DNA of 64,000 nucleotides from Chitinophaga pinensis (lineage in GTDB: Bacteria > Bacteroidota > Bacteroidia > NS11-12g > UBA9320). Positions 1-9,554 of this stretch are shown piece by piece. The notes beneath the pieces are model-generated. The model was not told the DNA's origin and did no database searches. It saw nothing but the letters and a program-made list of their open reading frames with translations. Location: positions 160,803 to 224,802 of the forward strand of contig CAMDSC010000002.1 in NCBI GenBank assembly GCA_945907065.1. Direction: 5' to 3'. The position numbers and the translations under genes are program-made. Each line of letters begins with the position of its first letter. Within the stretch, counting starts at the first letter, position 1.

Positions 1-1046
1 ACCAATTTTTGAATGGCGGGGATACGGGTACTTCCTCCTACTAATATTACTTCATCTATTTCTGAAATAGTGTAACCTGAATCTTTTAAAGCCTTTTTGC
101 ATGGTTCCAAAGATCTTTGAATTAATTTATCAGCCAATTGCTCAAATTTTGCTCTGGATAATGTGCGAACCAAATGTTTAGGCATTCCGTTTACCGGCAT
201 TATATAAGGCAAATTGATTTCTGTTTGCTGTGCACTTGATAATTCAATCTTGGCTTTTTCAGCTGCTTCTTTTAAGCGTTGCAATGCCATTGGATCCATA
301 CGTAAATCCAAACCTTCATCTTTTTTAAATTCATCTGCTAACCAATCAATGATTACGTGGTCGAAATCATCACCGCCTAAGTGAGTATCACCGTTAGTTG
401 ATTTTACTTCAAAAACTCCATCACCTAATTCAAGGATTGAAATATCAAACGTTCCACCACCTAAATCATAAACAGCAATTTTCATGTCTTTGGTACGCTT
501 ATCCATTCCATAAGCCAAAGCTGCTGCTGTTGGTTCGTTAACAATGCGTTCCACTTTCAATCCTGCAATTTCGCCAGCTTCTTTAGTTGCCTGACGTTGT
601 GCATCATTAAAATATGCAGGAACTGTAATTACAGCTCTCGTTACTTCCATACCTAAATAATCTTCAGCAGTTTTTTTCATTTTTTGCAAAACAATGGCTG
701 AAATTTCTTGAGGCGTATATTTTCTATCACCTATTTGAACACGAGGGGTATCGTTATCACCTTTTACTATTTTGTAGGTAATGCTTTTCATTTCCTCAGT
801 AACTTCACTAAATTTACGACCCATATATCGCTTGATGGAGCTTACTGTGTTTTGAGGATTTGTGATAGCCTGACGTTTGGCAGGATCTCCTACTTTACGT
901 TCTCCATTGCCATTATCCAAAAAAGCTACAATGGATGGTGTAGTTCTGTGGCCTTCACTGTTTGGAATAACCACTGGTTCATTTCCTTCTAAAACTGATA
1001 CACACGAATTGGTTGTACCTAAGTCTATTCCTATTACTTTGCTCAT
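1..1046 (-). CDS. dnaK: Chaperone DnaK (Hsp70), N-terminal part, runs off left edge
   Basis: This is the ATP-driven chaperone Hsp70, which acts in the cytosol with DnaJ and GrpE. I translated it by hand because the ORF track misses it: it is open to the window edge. It starts [14 protein letters not shown] at an ATG at 1046 and carries the phosphate-binding DLGTTNS loop, the second loop DLGGGTFD, and [11 protein letters not shown], all of the actin-like ATPase domain. About 348 codons are visible, so most of the nucleotide-binding domain is here and the substrate-binding domain lies outside. The 97-bp gap to the csp terminator holds an imperfect palindrome that may be its heat-shock operator. 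Confidence 0.97.
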   Translation of the reverse strand, partial: MSKVIGIDLGTTNSCVSVLEGNEPVVIPNSEGHRTTPSIVAFLDNGNGERKVGDPAKRQAITNPQNTVSSIKRYMGRKFSEVTEEMKSITYKIVKGDNDTPRVQIGDRKYTPQEISAIVLQKMKKTAEDYLGMEVTRAVITVPAYFNDAQRQATKEAGEIAGLKVERIVNEPTAAALAYGMDKRTKDMKIAVYDLGGGTFDISILELGDGVFEVKSTNGDTHLGGDDFDHVIIDWLADEFKKDEGLDLRMDPMALQRLKEAAEKAKIELSSAQQTEINLPYIMPVNGMPKHLVRTLSRAKFEQLADKLIQRSLEPCKKALKDSGYTISEIDEVILVGGSTRIPAIQKL

Positions 1047-1108
1047 TTTATTTTACTTGTTTAATGTTTTGTAAACAATAAAAATGCCAAAGGAATTTTG
1101 ATATTAAA

Positions 1109-1127
1109 TTCTGCCAATACGACAGAA
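1109..1127. promoter_or_regulatory. Imperfect palindrome upstream of dnaK, candidate operator
   Basis: TTCTGCC-N5-GACAGAA has 7-bp arms with one mismatch and lies 62-81 bp upstream of the dnaK start. It does not resemble the CIRCE element of HrcA. The position and symmetry suggest a regulator site; the regulator is unknown. Confidence 0.4.
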
Positions 1128-1142
1128 ACGAGAATCAATACA

Positions 1143-1173
1143 CAAAAAAAAGCATCCGCTTTTGACGGATGCT
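1143..1173 (-). terminator. Rho-independent terminator of the cold-shock gene
   Basis: The inverted repeat AGCATCCG/CGGATGCT with a 7-nt loop is followed on the minus strand by a run of seven or more T. It lies just downstream of the csp stop and upstream of dnaK, separating the two minus-strand units. Confidence 0.9.
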
Positions 1174-1200
1174 TTACGATTTTTAAAAAAGAAATATTAA

Positions 1201-1395
1201 TTATCCTACTTTTACGTTAACCGCATTAATACCTTTTTGACCTTGCTCAACTTCAAAGCTAACTTTATCATTCTCACGAATGGTATCGATTAAACCTGAT
1301 GAATGAACGAAGATGTCTGCTCCACCATTGCTTGGTGAAATAAATCCGAAACCTTTAGTTTCGTTAAAAAATTTTACTGTTCCTTGTTGTGACAT
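1201..1395 (-). CDS. Cold-shock domain protein (CspA family)
   Basis: A 64-residue single cold-shock domain, the usual length for the family. The two RNA-binding motifs are KGFGFI (RNP1) and DIFVH (RNP2), and the N-terminus [14 protein letters not shown] is typical. It should bind single-stranded RNA/DNA in the cytosol as an RNA chaperone. It is monocistronic: a good terminator follows and its own -7 element (TACCTTTG) lies 28 nt upstream of the ATG. Whether it is cold-induced or constitutive cannot be told from sequence. Confidence 0.95.
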   Translation of the reverse strand: MSQQGTVKFFNETKGFGFISPSNGGADIFVHSSGLIDTIRENDKVSFEVEQGQKGINAVNVKVG

Positions 1396-1423
1396 TGTTT
1401 TGTTATTTAATATTTTAAAAGGT

Positions 1424-1431
1424 CAAAGGTA
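1424..1431 (-). promoter_or_regulatory. -7 promoter element of csp
   Basis: TACCTTTG on the minus strand matches the Bacteroidota -7 consensus TAnnTTTG exactly, 28 nt before the start codon. No clear -33 TTTG is seen. It sits inside a small inverted repeat, AGGTC...GACCT. Confidence 0.55.
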
Positions 1432-1615
1432 GACCTTTATTCTGTTAAACCTTAATTTATTTTATTACTTCCTGATATTTTAAAATAATAATCAAACTCA
1501 TTAAGAAAATTATCACACAAAGCATAACCCTAGACATCAATTTAAAACCTCCTTTTATCGACAGTAATATTGCTACTTTGGTAACAATTATCCTTAATTT
1601 GCGTTATTAGTCTTG

Positions 1616-4099
1616 ATGATACGATTCATTACCCTCGTCACATTTTTTTTTAATATTTATACACTAGCTATCGCTCAGCGCTATTTTATATTAAGTGGCA
1701 ATGTTAAAGATTCAACTGGCCAAATAATACCGGGAGCAACCATAAGGCTGCGTAATGACAATTTAGGAACAGCAACTGATGACAATGGTAATTTTAAATT
1801 TAAACTTGAAGAAGGTTATTATGAAATAGCTATTTCTGCTGTTGGTTATCAGGTTTATTCTTTAAATACACCTATTAATCGCAATGTATCTGTTAAAATT
1901 GTATTAATTGAAAAGCAAACTAATTTAAAAGAAATACAAGTTACCAATAAAAAACACGACCCTTCATGGGATATTATTCAACAAGTAATTGCCAATAGAA
2001 ATAAAATAAACTCTGGCCTTATAAATTATAAGTGTTCAGGATATATTAAGGCTTCCGATATATTAATTATAGATTCTGCGGCACTTAAAAAAAAGGAAAA
2101 AGCCAGAAAGAAACAACCATTAAATATTGATTCCATTGAAGCTGATTTAAAAAAATTGACACCCAATATACCTGATATGAATTTTGCAGAGGTTAATTTA
2201 GTGAAATATTGGGGTCGCCCAGCTAATATTAAAGAAGAACGATCGGGTGTAAGAATTATTGGTGATAAATATTCTCTTTATTTTTTGAGTGTTACGGATG
2301 GCGAATTTGATTTTTATAAAAACCAGGTGGAACTTGGAAAACTAAGCGAAGTTAAATATGTTTCCCCGTTTAGTCCAGGAGCAAATGTTTCGTATCGATT
2401 TAAATTTCTTGGCTCTTATTATGAAGAAACAAGAAAAGTATATCGTATAAAAATTATTCCTCGAAAAATTGGAAACGCTCTATTTGAAGGTGAAGTAGAA
2501 ATTTATGACAGTTTGTGGCTCATCAAAAGTATCGACTTTTCTTTAAATCCTAATCATATTCCACTTTTCAAATCCTTCGACATAAAGCAGGAATATGAAC
2601 TAACTTCCAATGGATTTGTGTTTGTAAAAAATCAAACCTTTACCTACACCAAATCCTCTAAAAACATTAAAAGAGAGGGTAAAACAACTGTTTATTACTC
2701 TAATTACGAAACAAATCTTAAATTACCTCCTAAGTTTTTTGGAAATGAAATTAGTGCAGCCTTCGATTCTGCTTATGAACGAAATGCCAATTGGTGGACC
2801 CAACAGCGAAAAGATACTTTAAGCAAAAACGAAATGATATTTACCCGCTATAGGGATAGTATTTATTCGGTTCACACGAGTAAGGCATTCCTTGATTCCA
2901 TTGATAAGGTATATAATAAAATTACTTTGTTAAAAGTTGTATGGTTTGGTCAAGGGTATATTAATAGAGATAAAAAACTCAAGATAGATTTTGCTCCTTT
3001 ATTTAGTATGATTCAGCCTGCAAGTATTGGAGGTTTGAGGGCTAGTTATTTTACAAGTGTTTATAAAAGGCTTAAAAATAGGCAAGCTATATATAATTGG
3101 ACTAATTTAAGTTATGGTTTTAATAATGAAGATATAAAAGGTTCCTTCAATTTTATACATCTTTATAATCCTATTAGAAGATCAAGCTATAATATTTCCG
3201 TTTCACGCGATTTTATGATGATAAATCCTTTCGAAGCCTACATAAATATGTTTCGCCGAAGCAATTTTTTTGATCAAAAACGATTGCAGTTAGGTCATGA
3301 ATTTGAAGTAATTAACGGTTTGTATTTTACTTCTAATATTAGTTTTAGCGACAGACAAGATATAACTGGTTACAAATTTTGGAAATTGGGGGATGAAATT
3401 TTTAAAACCAATAATCAACCGGTTGAATTTAAACCTCATAAATCTACCGAAATAAAATTGGCGCTGAGTTATACACCCAAGCAGCAATATATAAGAGAGC
3501 CTAAAGAAAAAATCATTTTAGGTAGTAAATTTCCTAAGTTTTCACTTGTATATAATCAAGGGGTTAAAGGACTATTAAATAGTGATGTCAACTTTAATTA
3601 CATTCAGTCCTCAATTAGCCAAACAATTAATTATGGACGAATAGGTGTTGCAAATTACAATGTTAGTACCGGCAAATTTTTTAATAAAAAAATGCTACCA
3701 ATTGTTGACTATAAATATCAGCGTCGTGGCGATCCTTTTTTGCTTACCAGTCCGTTAGGCACTTTTCAACTTTTACCAAAAACATTTCCTACTTTTAGTT
3801 GGTATCTTGAAGCTCATTATTGGCAAAGTTTCAATGGATTTTTGACCAGCAGTTTTCCTCCTTTTAAACGCTTTAACATAAATGCATCTGCAGGTTCTTC
3901 AATGTTATGGGCATTTGAAAACAACATGCGACATATCGAAATTTGTTATGGGGTTAATAAAGTAGTTAAATTTATTCGGCAAACTTTAAAGGTTGGAATA
4001 TATTACAGCAACGGATACAATAACAGTGGAGGTTATTATCAGGGCTTTAAATTTTCTTTAGAAAGCTATAATATTAGAGACAATTCTTGGTCGTTTTAA
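1616..4099 (+). CDS. DUF5686 / carboxypeptidase-like regulatory domain outer-membrane protein
   Basis: An 827-residue exported protein. The track start at 1613 is a TTG; the ATG at 1616 is the more likely start and gives a signal peptide ending near AIAQ. Residues about 25-105 form a carboxypeptidase-D-like regulatory (transthyretin-like) domain: SGNVKDSTGQIIPGATI, then a TDDNGNF signature. The rest matches the DUF5686 pattern, with a long Tyr/Phe-rich region of alternating strands like an outer-membrane beta-barrel. The family is widespread in Bacteroidota and its function is unknown; it is related in layout to TonB-dependent receptors but I see no plug domain. Its stop overlaps the convergent DUF3995 gene by 4 bp. 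Confidence 0.8.
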   Translation: MIRFITLVTFFFNIYTLAIAQRYFILSGNVKDSTGQIIPGATIRLRNDNLGTATDDNGNFKFKLEEGYYEIAISAVGYQVYSLNTPINRNVSVKIVLIEKQTNLKEIQVTNKKHDPSWDIIQQVIANRNKINSGLINYKCSGYIKASDILIIDSAALKKKEKARKKQPLNIDSIEADLKKLTPNIPDMNFAEVNLVKYWGRPANIKEERSGVRIIGDKYSLYFLSVTDGEFDFYKNQVELGKLSEVKYVSPFSPGANVSYRFKFLGSYYEETRKVYRIKIIPRKIGNALFEGEVEIYDSLWLIKSIDFSLNPNHIPLFKSFDIKQEYELTSNGFVFVKNQTFTYTKSSKNIKREGKTTVYYSNYETNLKLPPKFFGNEISAAFDSAYERNANWWTQQRKDTLSKNEMIFTRYRDSIYSVHTSKAFLDSIDKVYNKITLLKVVWFGQGYINRDKKLKIDFAPLFSMIQPASIGGLRASYFTSVYKRLKNRQAIYNWTNLSYGFNNEDIKGSFNFIHLYNPIRRSSYNISVSRDFMMINPFEAYINMFRRSNFFDQKRLQLGHEFEVINGLYFTSNISFSDRQDITGYKFWKLGDEIFKTNNQPVEFKPHKSTEIKLALSYTPKQQYIREPKEKIILGSKFPKFSLVYNQGVKGLLNSDVNFNYIQSSISQTINYGRIGVANYNVSTGKFFNKKMLPIVDYKYQRRGDPFLLTSPLGTFQLLPKTFPTFSWYLEAHYWQSFNGFLTSSFPPFKRFNINASAGSSMLWAFENNMRHIEICYGVNKVVKFIRQTLKVGIYYSNGYNNSGGYYQGFKFSLESYNIRDNSWSF

Positions 4100-4527
4100 A
4101 CATTAGTAGTTGAAAAATAGGAACATATTGCAACTGCCAAACACAAAGGGCTAATCATAAACGTATCTAATTTAGCAAATTCACTTCCTCTGAAAGTTTT
4201 TGTAAAACCAACATATTTAAAACTACCTAAAGCTCTAGCCATAAAAATTATTCCTGTAATTCTGTTTCCCCAAATAATGGTTTCCTTATTAAAAATTCCA
4301 CTAAGTATATCTGTTTGAGCGATGCAAAATAGTGACATGGTTATAAATAAAAGTATATAAAGTAGAAGTACTACCTTAGCCGGTCCATGTCTTTTCTTTT
4401 TATGCTTTGAGTTATTTGGAAACGCATATTTCAAACCAGTTTTACCACCCAAAAACCAAAATGAATGCATGATTGAAAGGGCAACAAAAGCACTTAAATT
4501 AAAAAGTATTGGAAAAATTGTACTCAT
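4096..4527 (-). CDS. DUF3995-like small integral membrane protein
   Basis: A protein of 143-147 residues with about four hydrophobic segments. The pattern SIMHSFWFLGGKTGLKYAFP near the N-terminus (one tryptophan, then GG-x-x-GL) is the hallmark I associate with DUF3995. Two ATGs are possible (4539 and 4527); I give the second because MSTIFPILFNL leads straight into the first membrane helix. It overlaps tail-to-tail with the DUF5686 gene and sits 16 nt or more downstream of murF-alr on the same strand, so it may be its last co-transcribed gene. Function unknown. Confidence 0.7.
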   Translation of the reverse strand: MSTIFPILFNLSAFVALSIMHSFWFLGGKTGLKYAFPNNSKHKKKRHGPAKVVLLLYILLFITMSLFCIAQTDILSGIFNKETIIWGNRITGIIFMARALGSFKYVGFTKTFRGSEFAKLDTFMISPLCLAVAICSYFSTTNV

Positions 4528-4555
4528 ATTGTGTTGCAATAATAATTTAAAATCC

Positions 4556-7021
4556 TTACTCGTACCAATACACCCGTTTTACACGCGGTGAAATAGAAGT
4601 AAGGGCTTCATAAGGAATTGTTCCAATTTTTTCAGCCATGTTTTCTATTGAAAGTCCTTTCCCAAAAAGCAATACATCATCCCCTTCCTTGCAATCAATA
4701 TCGGAAACATCTGCCATAAACATGTCCATGCATATTTTACCAACTGTGGGTGCTTTTTTATTATTTATTAAAACTTCCCAGTTTCCATTACTTAGTTTTC
4801 TATTAAAACCATCCGCATAACCAATGGCAATAATGGCAATAGTTCTGTCTTTATCACTTATCGAATGTAAGCCATAACTTATTCCTTCTCCGGCCTTTAC
4901 TTTTTTTAGTTGTGAAATATAGGATTTTAAACTTCCGGCCTCGATTAAGGCAGTTCGGTTAAAATCGGATGGATCAATTCCATGCAATCCAATTCCCAAG
5001 CGAATCATATCAAAAACACCTTCAGGATAATGCAACACACCGGCACTATTGAGAATATGTAGAAGCGGTTGATTTGGCAATGCTTTAACCAAATTATCAG
5101 CGGTATTTTTAAACAATTGGATTTGACTTTTTGTAAAATCACTCAACCGGCTTTCATCACTTCCGGCCAAATGACTAAAAATACTCTTTACTTCAATAAA
5201 TGGATTTTTAACAAGTTCTGCTTTCAAAAGTTCCACCTCGTCAGGCGAAAACCCCAACCTATGCATTCCTGTATCAAATTCAATATGAATTCCGTGACCT
5301 GATTTTCCTGAATTTTCACATGCTTTTATAAACGAATACAATAATCGAAAGCTATAAATTTCGGGTTCCAAATTGTATTCCAGCATGGTGTCAAAAGCCC
5401 GTTCATCAGGATTCATCACCATTATGGGTTTGGTTATTCCCTTTTGCCGCAAGGCCACTCCCTCATCCGTGTAGGCAACTGCCAAATAATCTACTCCGGC
5501 ATCCTGCAATAATTTAGCTACTTCAAAACTTCCTGATCCATAGGAATACGCTTTTACCATTCCCATGGTTTTGGTTTGCTTGGGAACCAAAGATTTAAAA
5601 TATCTGAAATTGGATTCGATGGCTGAAAGGTTAATTTCAAAAACCGTTTGATGGGTTTGTTTCTCAAGCAATTTCACTACTTGTTCCAATCCAAAATTAC
5701 GAGCTCCTTTTAAAAGAATGCTTTCATTTTTGAAAGATTTTAAATCAAATTTTGAAAGGAAATTTTCGGTGGAATGGTAAAATACTTTGTTTGGTATTTC
5801 TATTAAATGAGCATTGGCTTCCAACTCCGGGCCTATTCCAATAAAGCGGTCTATTTCTTTTGCTTTTAAAATTGAATTAACTACGGAATACAGTTCAGCC
5901 GATGATTTTTCAGTTTGCAAAATGTCTGTTAAAATAACTGTTCGGCTTCGTGAGTTATCCTGACGGGTAACAAAATCAACCGAAATTTCAAGAGAGTTTA
6001 TATCCGAATTATAGGTATCGTTGATTAAAATGGTATTGTTAATTCCTTCAATTTTTTGCAACCGCATTTCTACAGGCTGCAATTCACTTAGTTTTTTAAA
6101 AATAAAATCTAATTCAAAACCCAGATATAACCCTGTTAAAAGACATGTAGCCGAATTTTCGACCGAAGCCAAATCATCAAAAGGTATGCTATAAACATAG
6201 GTTAAACCTTTATATTTTGCCCTTACTTGTTTATCAGCTAATGGGGTTATAAATAAATCAGCCGTGGTTTTTGTTGAACTCCAGGTAAGCAATTTTCTTC
6301 CGGGTTTACTTACTTCCCAATTCCTTAAAAATTCATCTACCACAAAATTCCCTTCTTGTGCTAAAAGCACTTGGCAATTTTCAAATAAAGCAAATTTCTG
6401 AAAAGTTTTTTGGGCTGAATCTTCAAAATTTTCGGAATGAGCATCGCCCAAATTGGTAAAAATACCAATGGTAGGTTTTAGTATTTCTTCCAAAATTTCC
6501 ATTTCACCGGGCATTGAAATCCCTGCTTCAAAAATTCCTAAGTCATACAAATTATCCATTTGCCAAACCGACAAAGGAACCCCAACTTGTGAATTATAAC
6601 TCTTTGGATTGCGAACTACCCTAAGTTTTGAATGAATAATTTGATACAACCACTCTTTTACAATAGTTTTTCCATTACTGCCTGTAATCCCAATTACAGG
6701 GTATTGAAAGGTTTGGCGATGATGAGCACATAATTTTTGAAGTGCTTTTACCGTATCATCAACCACAATAAAATTAATTCCTTCACTCGAAATAGTTGAA
6801 GGAATATGATTTACAACAAAGCATTTTATGCCTTCATTTATTAGCTCAGCAATATGATTATGGCCATCGTTTCGTGGCCCTGTGATAGCAAAAAACAACG
6901 TAGCTTCAGTCTCTATAATCCTGCGACTATCAATACTTAAATGCTTAATCCTAAAATCGGGAAATGGTAATTGAGTCTTTCCATTAATAATTTGGGCTAT
7001 ATTGGAAATGCTGTAAGACAT
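4556..7021 (-). CDS. murF-alr: Bifunctional UDP-MurNAc-tripeptide:D-Ala-D-Ala ligase / alanine racemase
   Basis: An 821-residue fusion of two cytosolic peptidoglycan-precursor enzymes, a known arrangement in Bacteroidota. Residues 1 to about 452 are MurF, which adds D-Ala-D-Ala to the UDP-MurNAc tripeptide, with the ATP loop GITGSNGKT at about 111-119. From about 458 it is alanine racemase: MVKAYSYGSGS holds the PLP lysine (about K490) and SYGLHS holds the catalytic tyrosine, followed by a GYADGF motif. The racemase makes D-Ala, and the other half uses its dipeptide. A perfect -7 element (TAAATTTG) overlaps the stop codon of the upstream SGNH gene and ends 5 nt before the ATG, so it probably has its own promoter. 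Confidence 0.96.
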   Translation of the reverse strand: MSYSISNIAQIINGKTQLPFPDFRIKHLSIDSRRIIETEATLFFAITGPRNDGHNHIAELINEGIKCFVVNHIPSTISSEGINFIVVDDTVKALQKLCAHHRQTFQYPVIGITGSNGKTIVKEWLYQIIHSKLRVVRNPKSYNSQVGVPLSVWQMDNLYDLGIFEAGISMPGEMEILEEILKPTIGIFTNLGDAHSENFEDSAQKTFQKFALFENCQVLLAQEGNFVVDEFLRNWEVSKPGRKLLTWSSTKTTADLFITPLADKQVRAKYKGLTYVYSIPFDDLASVENSATCLLTGLYLGFELDFIFKKLSELQPVEMRLQKIEGINNTILINDTYNSDINSLEISVDFVTRQDNSRSRTVILTDILQTEKSSAELYSVVNSILKAKEIDRFIGIGPELEANAHLIEIPNKVFYHSTENFLSKFDLKSFKNESILLKGARNFGLEQVVKLLEKQTHQTVFEINLSAIESNFRYFKSLVPKQTKTMGMVKAYSYGSGSFEVAKLLQDAGVDYLAVAYTDEGVALRQKGITKPIMVMNPDERAFDTMLEYNLEPEIYSFRLLYSFIKACENSGKSGHGIHIEFDTGMHRLGFSPDEVELLKAELVKNPFIEVKSIFSHLAGSDESRLSDFTKSQIQLFKNTADNLVKALPNQPLLHILNSAGVLHYPEGVFDMIRLGIGLHGIDPSDFNRTALIEAGSLKSYISQLKKVKAGEGISYGLHSISDKDRTIAIIAIGYADGFNRKLSNGNWEVLINNKKAPTVGKICMDMFMADVSDIDCKEGDDVLLFGKGLSIENMAEKIGTIPYEALTSISPRVKRVYWYE

Positions 7022-7026
7022 GGTTG

Positions 7027-7034
7027 CAAATTTA
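7027..7034 (-). promoter_or_regulatory. -7 element of murF-alr overlapping the upstream stop codon
   Basis: TAAATTTG on the minus strand fits TAnnTTTG exactly. Its first three bases are the TAA stop of the preceding gene, and only 5 nt separate it from the murF-alr ATG, implying a nearly leaderless message. Confidence 0.5.
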
Positions 7035-8048
7035 GTTATTCATTAATAGCTTTTGCGCTACATTATTAGCTATGGCTTTCCTGCCTGTATAATTGTAATG
7101 TTCGGTAGTCCAGTTTTGGTCGGTATAATCTTTGCCTTGCACCACCTCCAAATTATCAACTACTATAACTCCTTTAGCCGTATATCTTTTCACCAAATAA
7201 TCACGGTTATAGCGAATCAATTGCGCTAATGATTTACCGGCCAAACTATCTGCATAGTCTGTGTTTTCAGCTAAAAGATTGAAAACAACATTAATGTATT
7301 TGTAACCACAAACTCTTACAATTTCATCTAAGTCTTTAACCCTTGGATTATCTTCATCAATTACAAAAGCATAAGCTTTTACATAATGATCGGCCAAGGT
7401 TCGTTTGGGCATATCTTCACTTCCATCCGGCAAGGGAAATTTCACTGCTTCACACCATGTTTTAATGGTTGGGTAAGGAAATTCTATACCGTTTACTTCC
7501 AGCTTGTCATCCGTCCATTGTTTCCACATTTTGTGGTCTCGTTCGTGTTCCGAGACATTATCATAATCGTTCAATGCTGCCCTAAGATGAATCCAAACTG
7601 GGGGTTGATTGGCGTAATATAAAGCTTGCTTTTGCAATGCAGTTTCCAACCCTGAATGAATACATGCCTGATCCAAAGTTCTTAAATTAAGAGTAACAAT
7701 GACAGTTTTAACTTTCCCATTGGGAGGAATCCTTTTTATTAATGGTAAATAAATTCCAGCGTGATAGGCTTGATGCGTAATATCTCCCAACTTTTTATTT
7801 GGTAATTGTTCGGCTATCAGTCCGCTAATACTTGTGGTAATTGAATCCTTAACCGGGTCGTAACTTATATTGCTCGATTCACCAAAATACAGCACATCAC
7901 AGGAGTTGCTAAGCCTTAAAAGTTTTTGTAATTCGGGACCTTCCTTTGCTAACTCTTCGGGCCAAATGAATTTTGTAAAAAGAGCATTAAACCCTATTGC
8001 AATGGCTGCAAGGACTAAAATTCTTATTGCTATTTTTATATCTCCCAT
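7032..8048 (-). CDS. SGNH-hydrolase-like protein paired with MBOAT (AlgJ/DltD-like)
   Basis: A protein of about 338 residues with one N-terminal membrane anchor (IAIRILVLAAIAIGFNALF) and a periplasmic body. It has FGESSN, a GDSL-like nucleophile block, and a C-terminal TEHYNYTGRKAIA that resembles the DxxH block. Proteins of this type accompany MBOAT acyltransferases and finish O-acylation of cell-surface glycans. The track start (8069) would overlap the MBOAT gene; the ATG at 8048 directly follows the MBOAT stop (TAA-T-ATG) and is preferred because it implies coupled translation. The substrate is not shown by the sequence. Confidence 0.75.
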   Translation of the reverse strand: MGDIKIAIRILVLAAIAIGFNALFTKFIWPEELAKEGPELQKLLRLSNSCDVLYFGESSNISYDPVKDSITTSISGLIAEQLPNKKLGDITHQAYHAGIYLPLIKRIPPNGKVKTVIVTLNLRTLDQACIHSGLETALQKQALYYANQPPVWIHLRAALNDYDNVSEHERDHKMWKQWTDDKLEVNGIEFPYPTIKTWCEAVKFPLPDGSEDMPKRTLADHYVKAYAFVIDEDNPRVKDLDEIVRVCGYKYINVVFNLLAENTDYADSLAGKSLAQLIRYNRDYLVKRYTAKGVIVVDNLEVVQGKDYTDQNWTTEHYNYTGRKAIANNVAQKLLMNN

Positions 8049-8049
8049 A

Positions 8050-9471
8050 TTAAAATTGAAAATACACAAACGGATGTTTTACAGTTCCTGCAAACATTAA
8101 AATACAACCTAACAAAATAGCATAAACCAACCACCGTATTCCCCAAGGTTTACTTTCCAAAAATGAGTCGATTCGCTTATTGTAAAGCATCACATCAAAT
8201 ACCACAAAAACTGACATTACTAGCCAAACAAAATTAGTTACCTCCAAAGTTTGCGTTCCTAAAGGTTTTAACACCGATTTAAAAATATGCTTGGCATGTT
8301 CAAAATTATTGGCTCTAAAAAATACCCAGGCAATGGTAACTATTACAAAGGTTTTTATTCCTCCGATTAAGCGCAAAATCTTAAACTTTGATTCTGACAA
8401 ATTAAGGATGGGTTTGGTAAAATGTTCAGCCAAATAAGCTAAGCCATGAATGGCTCCCCAAGCAATAAAGGTATAATTAGCTCCATGCCAAAATCCACTT
8501 ACCAAAAAAACAATCAAAATATTTATAACCCAACGTGGAACTCCAACCTTATTACCGCCCATTGGGATATAAAGATAATCCTTAAACCAAGTAGTGAGTG
8601 AAATATGCCAGCGTTTCCAAAATTGAGTAACAGAACTTGATAAATAAGGTGTTCTAAAATTATCAACCAATTGAATCCCCAACCAAATGGAAGCCCCTTG
8701 AGCAATCAATGAATAGCCTGAAAAATCAGCATAAATCTGAATCCCGAACATTACCATTCCTAATAAAACAGAACTGCTTGCATAATCTTCAGGCTTATTG
8801 AAAACTAAATCGGTATAATTTCCGGCATTATCGGCAATGCACATTTTAAGAAAAAATCCCAATAGCATTAACCTAAATCCATTGGCAAAATTTTTATAAA
8901 GTGGTTTGTGATTGGCAAAAATTTGGGTAGAAAGGTGATGAAACCGTTCTATTGGCCCGGCCACAAGTGGCGGAAAATAAGCCACAAAAGCGGCATACCG
9001 CGGCAAACTGGTTTCTGCCTTTTGCCTTCCGTAATACACATCAAAAGTGTAACTCAACGATTGAAAAGTATAAAACGAAATTCCAACTGGGATAGAAAAA
9101 TAAATAGCATTCATCACCATCCCTTTTATTGGATGTTCAGCTCTGTAAATATTGGCCATCATAGGGTCAATATCCTTTAAAAACAAGGAAAGGTATTTAA
9201 AAACAAAGAGTAGTCCAATATTAAAACACAGACTTAACGCCAAATATGCTTTCTTATAGCTTTTATTTTTAGACTCTGAAATTTTTAGAGCAAAATAGAA
9301 ATCGACACATGTAGAAAGAAGTAACAACACTAAAAATTGAGGTTGCAAAAACCCATAAAAAATATAACCGGCCGCCAATAAAAAAATCCATCTTACCCTA
9401 AAAGGAAGTAAGTAGTAAATTAAAACTACCAGAGGAAGAAAAATAAAAAAAGGAAGTGAATTAAAAAGCAA
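8050..9471 (-). CDS. MBOAT family O-acyltransferase (AlgI/DltB-like)
   Basis: A 473-residue polytopic inner-membrane protein with about ten or more helices. It begins LLFNSLPFFIFLPLVVLIYY, the usual start of AlgI-type proteins, and holds the catalytic-histidine region SGFWHGANYTFIAWGAIHG plus RFHHLSTQ and FWKRWHISLTTW. It is expected to move an acetyl group across the membrane onto a surface polysaccharide. The start codon is TTG (9471); it is chosen because the conserved N-terminus begins exactly there and no ATG is nearby. It is translationally coupled to the SGNH-like partner downstream. Confidence 0.92.
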   Translation of the reverse strand: MLFNSLPFFIFLPLVVLIYYLLPFRVRWIFLLAAGYIFYGFLQPQFLVLLLLSTCVDFYFALKISESKNKSYKKAYLALSLCFNIGLLFVFKYLSLFLKDIDPMMANIYRAEHPIKGMVMNAIYFSIPVGISFYTFQSLSYTFDVYYGRQKAETSLPRYAAFVAYFPPLVAGPIERFHHLSTQIFANHKPLYKNFANGFRLMLLGFFLKMCIADNAGNYTDLVFNKPEDYASSSVLLGMVMFGIQIYADFSGYSLIAQGASIWLGIQLVDNFRTPYLSSSVTQFWKRWHISLTTWFKDYLYIPMGGNKVGVPRWVINILIVFLVSGFWHGANYTFIAWGAIHGLAYLAEHFTKPILNLSESKFKILRLIGGIKTFVIVTIAWVFFRANNFEHAKHIFKSVLKPLGTQTLEVTNFVWLVMSVFVVFDVMLYNKRIDSFLESKPWGIRWLVYAILLGCILMFAGTVKHPFVYFQF

Positions 9472-9494
9472 GGATTTATTTTAGGTGCAAATAA

Positions 9495-9526
9495 AGAAAA
9501 AAGCCTTTGTAAATAATACAAAGACT
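9495..9526 (-). terminator. Terminator after the TonB-like gene
   Basis: On the minus strand, a stem of about 10 bp (AGTCTTTGTA/TACAAAGGCT, one G-T pair, 5-nt loop) is followed by six T. It lies between the TonB-like stop and the MBOAT start. Confidence 0.8.
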
Positions 9527-9554
9527 TTTGACAAATAAACCTATAAAAACTAAC

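Noticed and set aside
5069-5302. Plus-strand ORFs inside murF-alr and other large genes
   Set aside because: They lie opposite strongly conserved coding sequence and show no domain signature; shadows.
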